A program made the translations under genes and the position numbers. This document shows positions 38,238 through 49,965 of a stretch of DNA of 64,000 nucleotides, one piece after another. The notes below the pieces were generated by a model, which saw nothing but the letters and a program-made list of their open reading frames with translations, searched no databases and was not told the DNA's origin. The DNA is from Psychrobacter sp. (lineage in GTDB: Bacteria; Pseudomonadota; Gammaproteobacteria; Pseudomonadales; Moraxellaceae): assembly GCA_018260445.1 (NCBI GenBank), contig JAGLBE010000002.1, positions 117,429-181,428 on the forward strand, given 5' to 3'. Numbering within the stretch: the first letter of the stretch is position 1; each line of letters starts with the position of its first letter.

Positions 38238-41039
38238 CTACATTTTGCCATGGCATTGCTTGTATTTTAGCCCTGACCCGCAAGGACAGGGTGCATTACG
38301 GCTAATATTTAAATGTGCATAAGGGTTGGCAGTGTTTTGAGCGCCCAAAGCAGCGCCTGTGCTTGCTCCTGCTATACCTCTGCCGGCGTTATTGGCATCA
38401 CTAAGATGATTCAGTGCCTCTAATGAGGCTTCGTTATGCACCTCTCCGGTTAGGCTATCAATTTCATTGTGCTCAAAATGCATGTGCTGCTGGCGCGCGG
38501 CGGCAAGGCGCTGCTGCTCCATGGCTTCTAGCTCTTCACGAGTGGGGATATGCACCCGAGATAAATCCTGCACTGTGTCTGAGCGAATAGCGCCCAGCAT
38601 GATTTGAAACAGCTCAAACGATTCGCGCTTGTATTCCTGCTCAGGATTTTTTTGCGCATAACCACGCAAATGGATGCCTTTACGCAATTGGTCCATCTGG
38701 GTTAAATGCTCTTTCCAATGTTTATCCAAGCTTTGCAGCATAAGATGGCGCTCAAGTTGTGCTGCATTTTCTGGGCTCATCTGCTCGCGGCGCTCATGAT
38801 AACGCTGTAAGGCCATGTCTATTATTTTTTCGCGTAGACCCTCTTCATCAAGGCGGTTATCTTCATCCAACCAATCATTGATAGGCATGACATACTTAAA
38901 CTCGTTTGCCAACTCATCTTCTAAACCGTCAACATTCCATTGATCATCAATAGAGCCGGGCGGTATAAACTGGTCGATTAATGCAGTATAGACACTGCGA
39001 TGCATCTCTTCGATGGACTCTTTTAAATCCGCCTCTGACAATAACTCATCGCGCTGGCGATAGATGACTTTACGCTGCTCATTAGCGACATCGTCGTATT
39101 TTAGCAAGCTTTTACGCGCATCAAAGTCGCGACTTTCCACTTTACCCTGCGCGTTTTCAATAGAGCGCGACACCATTTTATGCTCAATCGCTTCGTCTTC
39201 TTTTAGCCCCATCGCCCGCATCATGTTCACCACGCGGTCGCCAGCAAAGATACGCATCAAATCATCTTCAAGCGATAAAAAGAAGCGTGATTGTCCCGGG
39301 TCGCCTTGACGCCCCGCCCGCCCGCGCAGCTGGTTATCAATACGCCGTGATTCGTGCCGCTCTGAGCCCACAATATGCAAGCCGCCCGCCTCAATCACCG
39401 CCTTATTCTTAACCAGCCACGCCGCTTTGAGCCGGCTCATCTCCTCGGGGCTCACGTTGTCAGGGTCGGTGATATGCGCCTGCCAGTTACCCCCCAAAAT
39501 AATATCGGTACCACGCCCTGCCATGTTGGTGGCAATGGTCACCGCTTTGGGGCTACCGGCTTGGGCGATAATTTCGGCCTCCCGCTCGTGTTGTTTGGCA
39601 TTGAGCACGTTGTGCTTGATACCGGCTTCATCGAGCAAATACGACAGCTCTTCGCTCGCCTCAATGGTGGCGGTACCCACTAAGACGGGGGCGCCTTTTT
39701 CCTGAATGGCTTTAATCTCACGGATAATTCCGTGATATTTGCCCTGCTTGGTTAAAAATATCTGGTCTTCTAAGTCTAAACGGGCAATGGGTTTGTCAGT
39801 AGGGATAACCACCACATCCAAATCATAGGTCGATTTAAACTCTGCCGCTTCGGTATCGGCCGTACCCGTCATCCCCGATAGCTTTTTGTACAGACGGAAA
39901 TAGTTTTGAAAGGTGGTGGTCGCCAGAGTTTGGTTTTCTGGCTGTATCTCCACGCCCTCTTTGGCCTCTACCGCTTGGTGTAGGCCTTCAGACCAACGCC
40001 GACCTGGCATGGCACGACCGGTGTTCTCATCAATGATAATCACCTCGCCATCATCGATAATATAATTGATGTTTTTGATAAAGATATGGTGGGCGCGAAT
40101 CGCCGCCTGTACGTGCGCTAAAAGCGGCAACCGCACTGGGCTATACAAACTCTCATTGGCGCCGAGCTCGCCCACTTCGATTAAAAAAGCCTCGATTTTT
40201 TCATAGCCTTTTTCGCTAATTTCAATTTGGCGGTTTTTTTCATCAATCCAAAAATCACCGTCTTCGTTTTCTTTATTGGCCTCTTCATCGGTAGAACGGA
40301 TAAGCCTAGGGATAATTTGGTCAATCAGCGCATAGGTAGCAGCAGAATCCTCTGCTTGTCCCGAAATAATCAGCGGCGTGCGTGCCTCATCAATCAAAAT
40401 CGAGTCAATCTCATCGATAATACAAAAGTTGAGCTCACGCTGTTTTTTATCGCCCAGGCTAAACACCATGTTGTCACGCAAATAGTCAAAGCCGTATTCG
40501 TTATTGGTACCGTAGGTAATGTCGGCTTGATAGGCGTCCGTTTTTTCTTGCGGGGGCTGCTGCGAGTAAATCACCCCAACACTTAAGCCTAAAAAGTTAA
40601 ATAATGGCCGGTTTAAGTCCGCATCACGCGCCGCCAAATAATCATTGACCGTGACCACGTGCACCCCTTTACCACTGATGGCGTTTAGATAGATGGCCAA
40701 TGTTGCCATCAAGGTTTTACCCTCACCGGTTCGCATCTCGGCAATTTTGCCCTCATGCAAGGTAATACCGCCAATAATTTGCACATCGTAATGGCGCATG
40801 CCCAAGGTACGACGGGACGCTTCACGGCAAACGGCAAAAGCCTCAGGCAGCAACGCATCCAAGCTTGCCCCCTCATCAAAGCGCTGTTTAAATTCTAGCG
40901 TTTTGTCCCGCAACTGCGCATCGGTTAACGGGGCTATTGCCGCCTCGTGCGCATTGACCTTGGCCACAATTTGGCGCATTCGTTTAAGCTCACGCTCGTT
41001 TTTGGTACCAATCACACTTCCGATTATTTTTGACAACAT
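38238..41039 (-). CDS. secA: Preprotein translocase ATPase SecA
   Basis: Motor of the Sec pathway that pushes unfolded preproteins through SecYEG. 933 residues: Walker [15 protein letters not shown] near 100, DEAD-type box [19 protein letters not shown], helicase motif [13 protein letters not shown] and [20 protein letters not shown]. The C-terminal linker is followed by the zinc/SecB-binding motif [17 protein letters not shown]. All catalytic parts are intact and the length is normal for the family (901 in E. coli). Confidence 0.98.
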   Translation of the reverse strand: MLSKIIGSVIGTKNERELKRMRQIVAKVNAHEAAIAPLTDAQLRDKTLEFKQRFDEGASLDALLPEAFAVCREASRRTLGMRHYDVQIIGGITLHEGKIAEMRTGEGKTLMATLAIYLNAISGKGVHVVTVNDYLAARDADLNRPLFNFLGLSVGVIYSQQPPQEKTDAYQADITYGTNNEYGFDYLRDNMVFSLGDKKQRELNFCIIDEIDSILIDEARTPLIISGQAEDSAATYALIDQIIPRLIRSTDEEANKENEDGDFWIDEKNRQIEISEKGYEKIEAFLIEVGELGANESLYSPVRLPLLAHVQAAIRAHHIFIKNINYIIDDGEVIIIDENTGRAMPGRRWSEGLHQAVEAKEGVEIQPENQTLATTTFQNYFRLYKKLSGMTGTADTEAAEFKSTYDLDVVVIPTDKPIARLDLEDQIFLTKQGKYHGIIREIKAIQEKGAPVLVGTATIEASEELSYLLDEAGIKHNVLNAKQHEREAEIIAQAGSPKAVTIATNMAGRGTDIILGGNWQAHITDPDNVSPEEMSRLKAAWLVKNKAVIEAGGLHIVGSERHESRRIDNQLRGRAGRQGDPGQSRFFLSLEDDLMRIFAGDRVVNMMRAMGLKEDEAIEHKMVSRSIENAQGKVESRDFDARKSLLKYDDVANEQRKVIYRQRDELLSEADLKESIEEMHRSVYTALIDQFIPPGSIDDQWNVDGLEDELANEFKYVMPINDWLDEDNRLDEEGLREKIIDMALQRYHERREQMSPENAAQLERHLMLQSLDKHWKEHLTQMDQLRKGIHLRGYAQKNPEQEYKRESFELFQIMLGAIRSDTVQDLSRVHIPTREELEAMEQQRLAAARQQHMHFEHNEIDSLTGEVHNEASLEALNHLSDANNAGRGIAGASTGAALGAQNTANPYAHLNISRNAPCPCGSGLKYKQCHGKM

Positions 41040-41345
41040 AACTATATAAACCTACTTAAAGACTCAAGCAAGCGACAAAATGCGCCGACCCATTAAATTG
41101 AAATTAAAATATTATCTATTATATATGGTAACAGTGGCGATAGATACAAGGGCCTAATTTTACGCAATACCGTGATGGTAGCCATTAAAATGGCGCCCGC
41201 GCTGGCCCTAAAGCGCAAAACGAATTTTAGCACGGGCGCTGCACCGTACCCAAACAAACTGAGCAGATATTGCCGGCGTAAGCCTTAAAAAAGCGGCTTG
41301 ATAAGTGTTAAAATACGCCACACCCTTAACCTTTTGATACCGTCC

Positions 41346-44300
41346 ATGAGCCACCCAGCTACCCGCATTAACCCCACCGCAACTGCCCAGGCACATAACC
41401 CCGATATACTGCATATTAACGGCAAGACCTATGATTTAACCGAACACACGCCGATGATGGTGCAATATCTATCGATGAAAGTGAATTATCCCCAAGCGCT
41501 ACTCCTGTATCGGATGGGCGACTTTTATGAGCTGTTTTTTGACGATGCCATCCGCGCGGCAAACATTTTGGACATCACCCTAACCCGGCGTGGCAATGAT
41601 AAAGCGGGCAACACCATTGCCATGGCTGGAGTGCCTTATCATGCCGCCGATAGCTATATGGCAAGGATGATTGCCGCCGGTGAAACGGTGGTGATTTGCG
41701 AGCAAATAGACGATGAGACGCCCGACGCCCTAGAGTTTGACCCAACTATCGATACTGATACGACAGATTCAACCCAACCTTCACCGAGAGACAACCAACC
41801 GCAAGCCGCTGCCAAACCATCTAAAGGCATTATGCGCCGCGAGGTGGTAAAAACACTGACAGCCGGCACTTTGACAGACGATGCGTTGATTGCGCCCAAT
41901 CAAACCCCAAGCGTGGTGGCTATTGATGTGTTGTTTGATAAAAAAGGGCTGCTGCATCACATAAATAAATCGGCATCAACCCAACCTGAGCATTGGCAAG
42001 CTGGGGTGAGTCAACTCGATATCAATGCCGGCACGTTGCGTACCCAAACCATCACCTTAGATGACCTGCTTAAACATCCGCCCCAAAAACCGAACACACT
42101 GAGTCAAGCGGCGGCCGAATCGCTGTTAAAACAGCGCCTGTTAACGCTGCTTACTCGTTTTGCCCCAAGCGAAGTCATTATTCCCGAAACCCTAAGTGAC
42201 GAGTGGCGGCACTGGTTACAAGCCTCTCTTGATTGCCCGGTGATTAGCGTGGCCGCCAGCGACTTTCACAGCCAACACGCCAGCGCAACCCTGTGTCAGC
42301 AATTTAGGGTACAAACGCTAGAGGGCTTGGGTATTAGCGACAGTATCAGCGCCCAAACCAGTAGCGCCGCCCTGATTCATTATGCGCAGCAAACCCAGCA
42401 GCGCCATACGCCGCAGGTGCGTGAGCTGATTGTCGAGCGCGACGATGATTACCTGATAATTGATGACATCAGCAGCCGCAATTTGGAGCTATTTGCGCCG
42501 ACCAGCCCTAATGGCACAAGCTTAGTGTCCGTCGTCAATCATTGCCAAACCCCGATGGGCAAACGCTTGCTGGTCACCCAGCTAAAACGGCCACTACGCC
42601 TTGCCAGTGCTCGCGACACCATAAACCTGCGGCTAGATGCGGTTGACTGGCTGTGTCAGTTGCCCGCTATGTCAAGTTTGGTTAGCTTGCAAGAAATCTT
42701 GCAAAGCATGGCCGATATCGAGCGCATCAGTAGCCGTATTGCGCTGCACAGTGCCAAGCCCCGTGATTTAAGACGGCTCGCTGATAGCATTGCGAGCAGT
42801 CAACAGTTAAGCGAGCGTTTGCAAGCGTTTGGGTTAACTGCTGAGCATACCGGCCTACTGCCGATGCTGCTGACCCAATTGCCCCCCGATCATGCCGAAT
42901 TGCTCGAGGTTGCGCAATGGATAAACACTGCGATTGTGGCCGAGCCACCGGCGCACATTCGTGACGGCGGTATGATTGCCAAAGGCTATGACGACACCTT
43001 TGATAGCTTGACCCATTTGCATGACAATATTCAAGAAACACTAGATGAGATGGCAGAACAAGCCCGGCAGGATTATAACCTTCCCAGCCTTAAAGTCGGG
43101 TTTAACAAGGTTAGCGGTTTTTATTTTGAGCTGCCAAAATCGCAAGCGACTAGCGCCCCGGATGCCTTTATCCGCCGGCAAACCCTAAAAAATAGCGAGC
43201 GCTTTATCACCGAGGCGTTAAAAGAGCTAGAAATAAGCTATCTGGATGCCCAAACCGACACCTTAGCCCGTGAAAAAGCGCTGTATCAAAACCTGCTTTG
43301 CCAACTGGCCGACCAGTTAAGCCACTTGCAACGTGTCAGCTCTGCCCTAGCCCAAATAGATGTACTGCTCAACTGGGCGATGCTTGCCAAAGCCAACCAC
43401 TGGGTACGCCCAACCCTATCGGGCCTAGCGACAACAGCGACAACCACAGCAGAAACCACTGCGCCTGCTGATGCTAGCTATATTGACATCCAAGGCGGAC
43501 GCCACTTGGTGGTAGAGGCGATGCTGCAACCACAGTTTAGGGGGGTTGGCGCCTCGAGCACACAGCAACCGGCCAACACGACCGGCGCCCAGCATTTTGT
43601 CGCCAATGATTGCCTATTGGGGACAACCGTTAGCCCAGAGCGTTTACTGCTCATTACCGGCCCCAATATGGGCGGCAAATCGACCTTTATGCGCCAAACG
43701 GCTCTTATCGTACTACTGGCATGTTGCGGTAGCTTTGTGCCTGCCGCCGCTGCCACCCTTGGCGATATTGACCGCATATTTACCCGCATTGGCTCTGCCG
43801 ACGACCTTGCCGGCGGCAAATCGACCTTTATGGTAGAAATGATAGAAACGGCACGCATCTTAAACTTGGCAACGCCACACTCCTTGGTGCTGATGGACGA
43901 AGTCGGCCGTGGCACCTCAACCACAGATGGATTGGCGATTGCCCATGCTTGCGCCTTGCAACTGTGCCAACTGCAATGCTTGACCTTATTTGCCACCCAT
44001 TATTTTGAGCTGACCGAGCTTGCCAAGCTTGACGCCTTACAACACAAAATCCGTAACGTGCATGTGGCCGCCACCGAGGTGGATGGTCAATTGTTATTGC
44101 TGCACAAAATTCAAGACGGCGCCGCCAGCTCAAGCTTTGGCTTGCATGTGGCCAAAATAGCGGGCATCCCCGAGGCCGTGTTAGCCCTTGCCCAAAACTA
44201 CTTAGCGGCGCACACCTCTCGCCAGTTAGCAGATGCAGGGACGAGCAGCGCCATAAATCATGCTAATATTGACAAAGCTTATGCAAATGTTGCCGATAAC

Positions 44301-44540
44301 ACCGCGCAGCCATGTTTGGACGTTATCGACTCGTCGCCCAATGCCCAGCCACCCAAGGTAGCAAAGCCACTTAAGTTTGCCAAGCCAGCAGCGCCAGTTG
44401 CCACCAACCCCTTAAGCAGCAAGGCATCACAGTTTTTTGCCCATTTGGGTGCGCTCAAGGCGGATGAACTCACGCCCAAACAAGCCTTGGATTTAATCTA
44501 TGCGTTACAGCAAAACGCTAAGGCCGATGGCTTGACCTAA
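41346..44540 (+). CDS. mutS: DNA mismatch repair protein MutS
   Basis: Recognises base mismatches and small loops. Mismatch-reading F60-Y-E62 lies in [15 protein letters not shown]. The domain V ATPase has Walker [35 protein letters not shown] and [15 protein letters not shown] 41346 is chosen; 16 codons upstream have no family resemblance. At 1064 residues it is about 210 longer than E. coli MutS. The excess is spread over a Thr/Asp/Pro/Gln insert in the mismatch domain (about 133-160), inserts in the core and before the ATPase ([16 protein letters not shown]), and a long linker near the C-terminus (about 970-1030). fdxA follows, as in pseudomonads. Confidence 0.96.
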   Translation: MSHPATRINPTATAQAHNPDILHINGKTYDLTEHTPMMVQYLSMKVNYPQALLLYRMGDFYELFFDDAIRAANILDITLTRRGNDKAGNTIAMAGVPYHAADSYMARMIAAGETVVICEQIDDETPDALEFDPTIDTDTTDSTQPSPRDNQPQAAAKPSKGIMRREVVKTLTAGTLTDDALIAPNQTPSVVAIDVLFDKKGLLHHINKSASTQPEHWQAGVSQLDINAGTLRTQTITLDDLLKHPPQKPNTLSQAAAESLLKQRLLTLLTRFAPSEVIIPETLSDEWRHWLQASLDCPVISVAASDFHSQHASATLCQQFRVQTLEGLGISDSISAQTSSAALIHYAQQTQQRHTPQVRELIVERDDDYLIIDDISSRNLELFAPTSPNGTSLVSVVNHCQTPMGKRLLVTQLKRPLRLASARDTINLRLDAVDWLCQLPAMSSLVSLQEILQSMADIERISSRIALHSAKPRDLRRLADSIASSQQLSERLQAFGLTAEHTGLLPMLLTQLPPDHAELLEVAQWINTAIVAEPPAHIRDGGMIAKGYDDTFDSLTHLHDNIQETLDEMAEQARQDYNLPSLKVGFNKVSGFYFELPKSQATSAPDAFIRRQTLKNSERFITEALKELEISYLDAQTDTLAREKALYQNLLCQLADQLSHLQRVSSALAQIDVLLNWAMLAKANHWVRPTLSGLATTATTTAETTAPADASYIDIQGGRHLVVEAMLQPQFRGVGASSTQQPANTTGAQHFVANDCLLGTTVSPERLLLITGPNMGGKSTFMRQTALIVLLACCGSFVPAAAATLGDIDRIFTRIGSADDLAGGKSTFMVEMIETARILNLATPHSLVLMDEVGRGTSTTDGLAIAHACALQLCQLQCLTLFATHYFELTELAKLDALQHKIRNVHVAATEVDGQLLLLHKIQDGAASSSFGLHVAKIAGIPEAVLALAQNYLAAHTSRQLADAGTSSAINHANIDKAYANVADNTAQPCLDVIDSSPNAQPPKVAKPLKFAKPAAPVATNPLSSKASQFFAHLGALKADELTPKQALDLIYALQQNAKADGLT

Positions 44541-44595
44541 GCGATACCTAGGCGATATCTAGGCGATATCTAAGCGATATCTAAGCGATATTTAG
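44541..44595. repeat. Five 11-bp tandem repeats, unit GCGATATCTAA
   Basis: Units start at 44541, 44552, 44563, 44574 and 44585, directly after the mutS stop codon. The unit length is not a multiple of three. The rest of the 357-bp gap to fdxA holds no gene that I can support. Confidence 0.85.
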
Positions 44596-44897
44596 GCTGG
44601 GATGTCGCTATAGACGGGTGATAGGGTTTGTGAAATGCGGCTTAACAGGGTAAAATACTTGCCTGATTTCTTGATAGCGTCTGCCTAGTGTGGATTCGCC
44701 TTAACCAAGGTTTATCATTTAGGCAAACACCCCATTAAACGTATCCGTATCTGTGCCATATGGCCTAGGTAATTGAGGCAGATAGAATCCGCCTACCTAG
44801 CCGCTTTGGTGGCTTTGGTGACATTGTTGTGCATCGCACCTCTTGCACGATGGCCAAGATACCTTGTATGTATTTTTATTGATAAAGGTAGCTCGCT

Positions 44898-45221
44898 ATG
44901 ACATTTGTTGTCACTGAAAACTGCATTCGCTGCAAATATACCGATTGCGTGGAAGTCTGCCCGGTAGACTGCTTTTATGAGGGGCCTAATTTTTTGGTCA
45001 TTCATCCCGATGAGTGCATTGACTGCGCCCTGTGTGAGCCCGAATGCCCGGCTAATGCTATTTTCTCAGAAGATGAGGTGCCCAAAGGCCAAGAGGCGTT
45101 TATTGAATTGAATGCCGAGCTTTCTGAGGTGTGGCCGAATATCGCCGAGATGCACGATAAACTGCCCGATGCCGAAAAATGGGACGGGGTTGAGGGTAAG
45201 ATTCAGTATTTAGAGCGGTAG
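44898..45221 (+). CDS. fdxA: Ferredoxin FdxA, 7Fe-8S type
   Basis: A 107-residue electron carrier with one [3Fe-4S] and one [4Fe-4S] cluster. The first motif is [17 protein letters not shown] and the second [12 protein letters not shown], followed by the C-terminal extension ([20 protein letters not shown]) typical of the Azotobacter ferredoxin I class. AAAGGTAG lies before the ATG. Its location after mutS is conserved in many gammaproteobacteria. It converges on the glycan operon. Confidence 0.95.
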   Translation: MTFVVTENCIRCKYTDCVEVCPVDCFYEGPNFLVIHPDECIDCALCEPECPANAIFSEDEVPKGQEAFIELNAELSEVWPNIAEMHDKLPDAEKWDGVEGKIQYLER

Positions 45222-45296
45222 GGTAATGGCTAAAAATCTTTAATCTATCAACAACAAAGCCAAATTTAGGTTTGGCGAATGTCCACATAGAAGCAG

Positions 45297-46115
45297 TTAT
45301 TTTCGTTGTCTTAGAAAATTACTGTATAGTGTTCGTCTGAAGCTATTGGGTAGTAATCTTATTGGTAATCTAACTGCTAAATTTTTTATTAAGTGATAGG
45401 TAGATAAAAACCCTAGCTTATAAAATCTATATTGCACACTGGCCTCCTTTTTAGCGTAAGAGAATCCCCCCCTTCGCTCATAAAGACTGTCACCTGCACG
45501 GGCATACACTAATACATCCTCTAAATTTGCAAAGGTATATCCTGCTAGTAGCATCCTTACCCACAGGTCGTAATCTTCAAATAAGGGAGAGTGTTGATAT
45601 CCGCCTACGTGCAACACAGCCGACTTTCTAAACATTACTGTCATATGATTCATAGGGTTGCGAGACTGGGCATAGTTGTAAATGGCCGAATGCTCTAGGG
45701 GGACTTTCTTATAAACTGTGCTGACTTCTGAAATACTCTTGTTAAATTCGATGATTTGCCCACCTAGAACATCAATGGAAGAATCATTCATAAGCCAATG
45801 TATTTGCTTTTCAAACCTATCTGTTGCACAGATATCATCTGCATCAAAACGCGCTATCCAGTCATATTGACATTGATTTAAGCCATAGGCCAATGCTTGG
45901 CCTAATCCCACATTTTTTGTTAGACGATACACGTTAAGTGGCAAAACCTTAACATATCTTTCAATAGTATGCTCTAATTCGGCATTTAAAGACCCATCAC
46001 AAACTAAAACAATTTCATTTGGCCATAAGTTGTTATCGACGATACTATTTAACGCGGTGCCAAAGTCAGCAGCGATATCATGTTTATATACAGACATTAA
46101 AAGAGAAAATTTCAT
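45297..46115 (-). CDS. Family 2 glycosyltransferase
   Basis: A 272-residue GT-A fold enzyme with MKFSLLMSVYKHD at the start and the metal-binding FDADDI motif at about 91-96, followed by a conserved E/D-rich region (FEDYDLWVRML). It adds one sugar to a lipid-linked intermediate on the cytoplasmic face. Donor and linkage are not readable. It is the last gene of the glycan operon. The base composition is clearly AT-rich compared with fdxA beside it, as is common for transferred glycan genes. Confidence 0.85.
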   Translation of the reverse strand: MKFSLLMSVYKHDIAADFGTALNSIVDNNLWPNEIVLVCDGSLNAELEHTIERYVKVLPLNVYRLTKNVGLGQALAYGLNQCQYDWIARFDADDICATDRFEKQIHWLMNDSSIDVLGGQIIEFNKSISEVSTVYKKVPLEHSAIYNYAQSRNPMNHMTVMFRKSAVLHVGGYQHSPLFEDYDLWVRMLLAGYTFANLEDVLVYARAGDSLYERRGGFSYAKKEASVQYRFYKLGFLSTYHLIKNLAVRLPIRLLPNSFRRTLYSNFLRQRK

Positions 46116-46139
46116 ATGTTTTTTTCTTTAAGATAACAT

Positions 46140-46913
46140 TTATTTCATTTTACCAAGCAGCATTCCGCCACCAGGATGAACATTTTCAAATACCACTGTA
46201 AACTCTGGCTCTAATAAACTTTTTAAAAACGAGCCTCCATTAACTTTATCTGTATTATGATACTCAACCAACAATGTAACAACATTCTCCTTAATGAAAT
46301 CTAAATCACAATTAAACACATCATATTCTCCGCCTTCAATATCCATTTTTAAAAGGTCAATATTTTTTATGTTATGTGTGTGGCAATAACTGCTTAAACT
46401 TAATGTTTCCACTTGTATGGATTTTTTAGCCGTCCTGTTTAATCTCAAAGAATCATAAGAGCCTGATACATCGAATGTGGCCATCCCATCGCTATCTGAT
46501 ATGGCTTTTTGCGATAAGATATAATCCTCTACACTATTACGCTCTAAATTTATTTTAGTCAGGTACATATTATCAGGGTGTGGCTCAAAAGCGTACGTTG
46601 TTAATTTTTTACCAGCGTTTAATTTATTGACATATATACTAAAAGCACCAATATTCGAGCCTATATCAAATACAATATTATCATTATTATCATCTAGGGT
46701 ACACCAACTTTTAGGATATTCTATACCCGACAATACAACTAAAGCTTCGTTAATATCGGTACTTTTTGGACGACATTCGATCAGTACGCCTGTCCGAAAC
46801 TTATAAATAATATTTCTTTTACTAATGGTTTTATCCAGCACTACATTAGGCCAGTTTACTACCTCTCGAATCAAAGTTTTAAGCTTACCTAATTTACTTT
46901 TGGGCTTCTTCAT
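46140..46913 (-). CDS. FkbM-family methyltransferase
   Basis: A 257-residue SAM-dependent O-methyltransferase. The SAM site is VFDIGSNIGAFSIYV (about 78-92) and AFEPHPDN (about 109-116), with the family motif LLKMDIEGGEYDVF (about 191-204). It probably methylates a sugar of the repeating unit (inference). It lies two bases from the upstream GT4 gene, indicating a shared transcript. AT-rich. Confidence 0.85.
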   Translation of the reverse strand: MKKPKSKLGKLKTLIREVVNWPNVVLDKTISKRNIIYKFRTGVLIECRPKSTDINEALVVLSGIEYPKSWCTLDDNNDNIVFDIGSNIGAFSIYVNKLNAGKKLTTYAFEPHPDNMYLTKINLERNSVEDYILSQKAISDSDGMATFDVSGSYDSLRLNRTAKKSIQVETLSLSSYCHTHNIKNIDLLKMDIEGGEYDVFNCDLDFIKENVVTLLVEYHNTDKVNGGSFLKSLLEPEFTVVFENVHPGGGMLLGKMK

Positions 46914-46915
46914 TA

Positions 46916-47959
46916 TTATTTTCTCGGTGATAGAGCGTTATCAATCAAACTTTTCCATTGTCCAATGACAGAAGATACTTCAAATCTCTTGGCAGATACT
47001 AAGGCTCTTTGAGAAAATTGTTGGCGAATTTGGTCATTCTCCATTAAATAAATCATTTTTTCAGCCAATAGCTGTACATTACCATTGTCAACCAAAAACC
47101 CATCCACACCATCATTTACGATTTCGGCAGGTCCCGATGGACAATCAAAACTTACGATAGGCAATCCTCTACTTTGTGCCTCTATTAAAACCATACCAAA
47201 ACCTTCAAAGCGAGAACTCATAACATAAAAAGATGCTGTGTCATAAACAATCTTAATATCAACGGTAGGGGGTTTAATATATATGTTTTTTAACTTTAAT
47301 GAGACAATTAATTTATTGAGCACTAACCTATCAGGTCCATCACCGTATATATCTAACGACCATTTAGGAAAATATCTTTCAATATGACTCCATGCTCTTA
47401 TTAATCTATCGAACCCCTTATGATGAATAAGATGACCTATTGATATTATTTTCTTAGAAGCAACACTATATAATTGATCGCTCAATTTTAAAGGAGAGGC
47501 GTTTGGCAATAACTTTACTGATGTATAATAGTTTAAATAAATGTTAAAATCCGCCTTAGTCAAGACAACTATTTTTTGTAATCTTCCATATAGTGTTTTT
47601 CGTAATAACTTAAATATAATACTATGAAACTCAAAAGAGGTATGCTCAAGACTCCATACTTGTTTACTCCTTAAACCAGTTAGTAGCAACATTGGAGTCA
47701 GCTTACTCATGGTATGTATTATTACAATATCAGGCTTCTCATGCAGTATATAATGTCTACAGCTATTTAAAAATGTTAATTGATTTCCCTTGAATTTTAT
47801 ATCCTTAACATTTAACATTAATTCATACGAATTTAGCGAAGCATATTTAGATAAAATAATAATACAATAACTTTTTGCTAGTTCGTTGGCCAATAAAGTG
47901 GCCACACGGTTTGTACCACCATATCCTTCTAATGAATTTATAATAAATACTATTTTCAT
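46916..47959 (-). CDS. Family 4 glycosyltransferase
   Basis: A 347-residue GT-B enzyme. The N-terminus is MKIVFIINSLEGYGGTNRVATL. The donor domain has SIGHLIHHKGFDRLIRAW and the EX7E-like stretch SRFEGFGMVLIEAQSRGLP, the GT4 signature. It retains anomeric configuration and uses a nucleotide sugar, perhaps the GDP-sugars made in this operon (inference). AAGG lies eight bases before the ATG. Confidence 0.88.
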   Translation of the reverse strand: MKIVFIINSLEGYGGTNRVATLLANELAKSYCIIILSKYASLNSYELMLNVKDIKFKGNQLTFLNSCRHYILHEKPDIVIIHTMSKLTPMLLLTGLRSKQVWSLEHTSFEFHSIIFKLLRKTLYGRLQKIVVLTKADFNIYLNYYTSVKLLPNASPLKLSDQLYSVASKKIISIGHLIHHKGFDRLIRAWSHIERYFPKWSLDIYGDGPDRLVLNKLIVSLKLKNIYIKPPTVDIKIVYDTASFYVMSSRFEGFGMVLIEAQSRGLPIVSFDCPSGPAEIVNDGVDGFLVDNGNVQLLAEKMIYLMENDQIRQQFSQRALVSAKRFEVSSVIGQWKSLIDNALSPRK

Positions 47960-48070
47960 TGTCTAGACCTTGTTTAAACCTTAATAAACATATATTAACT
48001 TAATTAATCACTAAAGCATCAACTGCTATTACTATACGAATAGGTTAATAATTATTTATATATAAATGCT

Positions 48071-48967
48071 TTATTTAACTGTAAAGACTCTAGGTTTTCT
48101 TCTTAATATTTTATATAAATCTATAGCTTGCCCATAATACTTTTCATTAAATATAATTAAAGTATATTTAGTGAATGCCTTTACAAAAGCAGATTTTATT
48201 TTAGTTTTTAAAGGCAGTTTTACCCCTAACTCTTTAATAGCTATTTTAAGTTCTTTATAAGCTATTAAGCTGCCTGCAGGGGTACTAGATATGCCGCCTC
48301 TAGGCATTTTATCTATTATTATTGGTATAAATAAGAAACTCTTATCTAAGTTTTGCATTAAAAAATATGCGTCTGATATGATTTTAAATCTTGTATGAAA
48401 TAAGTTATTTTTGAACAAGTTTTTATGGTGAAATATTCCAGGATGCGGGGGCAGTCGTGGCTGATAAGTTGAAAATTTATTTAAGTAATTCTCCCAAGGC
48501 TCGCCCTCTACACAGAGCTCCTTACGTGATTTCTCGCTAATATACTCAACCTTGCCATACACAAAATTGAATTCTGGATAGGCTTTACTTAAAGTGTCTG
48601 AAACTTTGTTTAAAGTATCTGATTGATATATCTCATCCCCTGCCCCAATAAACAGCACCCAATCACCAGCTACATACGCCAATGCTTTATTCCAAGCATC
48701 ATAAATGCCCGTATCTTTTTCGCTAAACCAAATATCTATCACATCATTATTATTTTTAAGTAACTCCACCGTACCATCTTTTGACCCACCATCTACCACA
48801 ATCCATTGTAAAAAAGGGTAAGTTTGTCTTTTTATTGAGTCAATCGTCCAAGGCAAATCGTCTACAGCATTAAAAGTCGAGGTAATAATAGTAATAATAG
48901 GCTGGTCAGTTTTGGCCCGTATGTCCTGCCAATTTTGTTGCTTACCTTGTACGATTTTATGCGGCAT
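48071..48967 (-). CDS. Family 2 glycosyltransferase
   Basis: A 298-residue enzyme of the WcaA/WcaE kind. TIITSTFNAVDDLPWTIDSIK at about 26-46 and VVDGGSKDGTVELL are the nucleotide-binding part. The DxD-like site is IGAGDEIY. Its ATG overlaps the stop of fcl (TAATG), so translation is coupled. In colanic-acid type loci a similar gene sits beside gmd/fcl, which suggests a fucose- or mannose-related step (inference). Confidence 0.85.
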   Translation of the reverse strand: MPHKIVQGKQQNWQDIRAKTDQPIITIITSTFNAVDDLPWTIDSIKRQTYPFLQWIVVDGGSKDGTVELLKNNNDVIDIWFSEKDTGIYDAWNKALAYVAGDWVLFIGAGDEIYQSDTLNKVSDTLSKAYPEFNFVYGKVEYISEKSRKELCVEGEPWENYLNKFSTYQPRLPPHPGIFHHKNLFKNNLFHTRFKIISDAYFLMQNLDKSFLFIPIIIDKMPRGGISSTPAGSLIAYKELKIAIKELGVKLPLKTKIKSAFVKAFTKYTLIIFNEKYYGQAIDLYKILRRKPRVFTVK

Positions 48968-49938
48968 TATTGAATATCCTGCTGTTCTTGTAAATAATTC
49001 TGGTAGGTATGAGTAATACCTTGTTCCATACTAACAGAAGGTTGCCAACCTAAACTTGCCAGCAAACTAGAGTCTAACAGCTTACGCATAGTACCATCAG
49101 GTTTGGTTGTATCGAATTTAATAGTTCCTGTATATCCCACTACCTTGGCAAGTTTATTCGCCAAATCTGCAATACTAATGTCCTCTCCATAGCCTACGTT
49201 AATGTGCGAGCACATAGGCGTTACCGCAGCTCGCCAGTCCTTCTTATCCAGCGTCATAATATGCCAACTGGCGCTTGCCATATCATCAACATATAAAAAC
49301 TCACGTTTAGGCTGACCACTGCCCCAAACCAACACTTCTGACTCTTCGCTAACTTTAGCCTCATTAAAACGGCGTAACAATGCTGGTAATACATGGCTAT
49401 TGGTGGAGTGATAATTGTCCCCAGGCCCATATAAATTGGTGGGCATTACACTGCGATAATCTGTACCAAACTGCCTATTATAGCTTTCGCACAGTTTTAT
49501 ACCCGCTATTTTAGCAATAGCATAAGGCTCATTGGTTGGCTCCAGCACTCCCGTCAATAAAGCGCTCTCCTGCATAGGCTGCTGTGCCTGTCTAGGATAG
49601 ATACAACTTGAGCCCAAAAATAGCAGCCTTTTAACTTGCGATTGATACGCAGCTTGAATCACATTATTTTGTATCATTAAATTTTGATAAATGAAATCGG
49701 CTGGGTAACTATTGTTAGCATGAATACCGCCGACTTTAGCCGCTGCCAAAAACACATAATCTGGTTTATGCTGATAAAAAAATTCGGTAACCTGAGCTTG
49801 ATTGGTTAAATCCAGCTGTTCACGGGTGGCAACCAGCAAATTATTATAGCCTTTAGCGGTTAATAAGCGCACCAAGGCACTGCCAACCATACCTTTATGA
49901 CCAGCAATATATATTTTTGCATCTGTCGCTATTGTCAT
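48967..49938 (-). CDS. fcl: GDP-L-fucose synthase
   Basis: Epimerase-reductase turning GDP-4-keto-6-deoxy-D-mannose into GDP-L-fucose with NADPH. The 323-residue SDR has [29 protein letters not shown], the catalytic [18 protein letters not shown] (YxxxK) and [16 protein letters not shown] 49938 is preferred to the GTG just before it, with AGGA eight bases upstream. It follows gmd by about 27 bases. Together they supply GDP-fucose to the operon. Confidence 0.95.
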   Translation of the reverse strand: MTIATDAKIYIAGHKGMVGSALVRLLTAKGYNNLLVATREQLDLTNQAQVTEFFYQHKPDYVFLAAAKVGGIHANNSYPADFIYQNLMIQNNVIQAAYQSQVKRLLFLGSSCIYPRQAQQPMQESALLTGVLEPTNEPYAIAKIAGIKLCESYNRQFGTDYRSVMPTNLYGPGDNYHSTNSHVLPALLRRFNEAKVSEESEVLVWGSGQPKREFLYVDDMASASWHIMTLDKKDWRAAVTPMCSHINVGYGEDISIADLANKLAKVVGYTGTIKFDTTKPDGTMRKLLDSSLLASLGWQPSVSMEQGITHTYQNYLQEQQDIQ

Positions 49939-49965
49939 CACTGGTATCCTAAGCGGTTAATCCAA

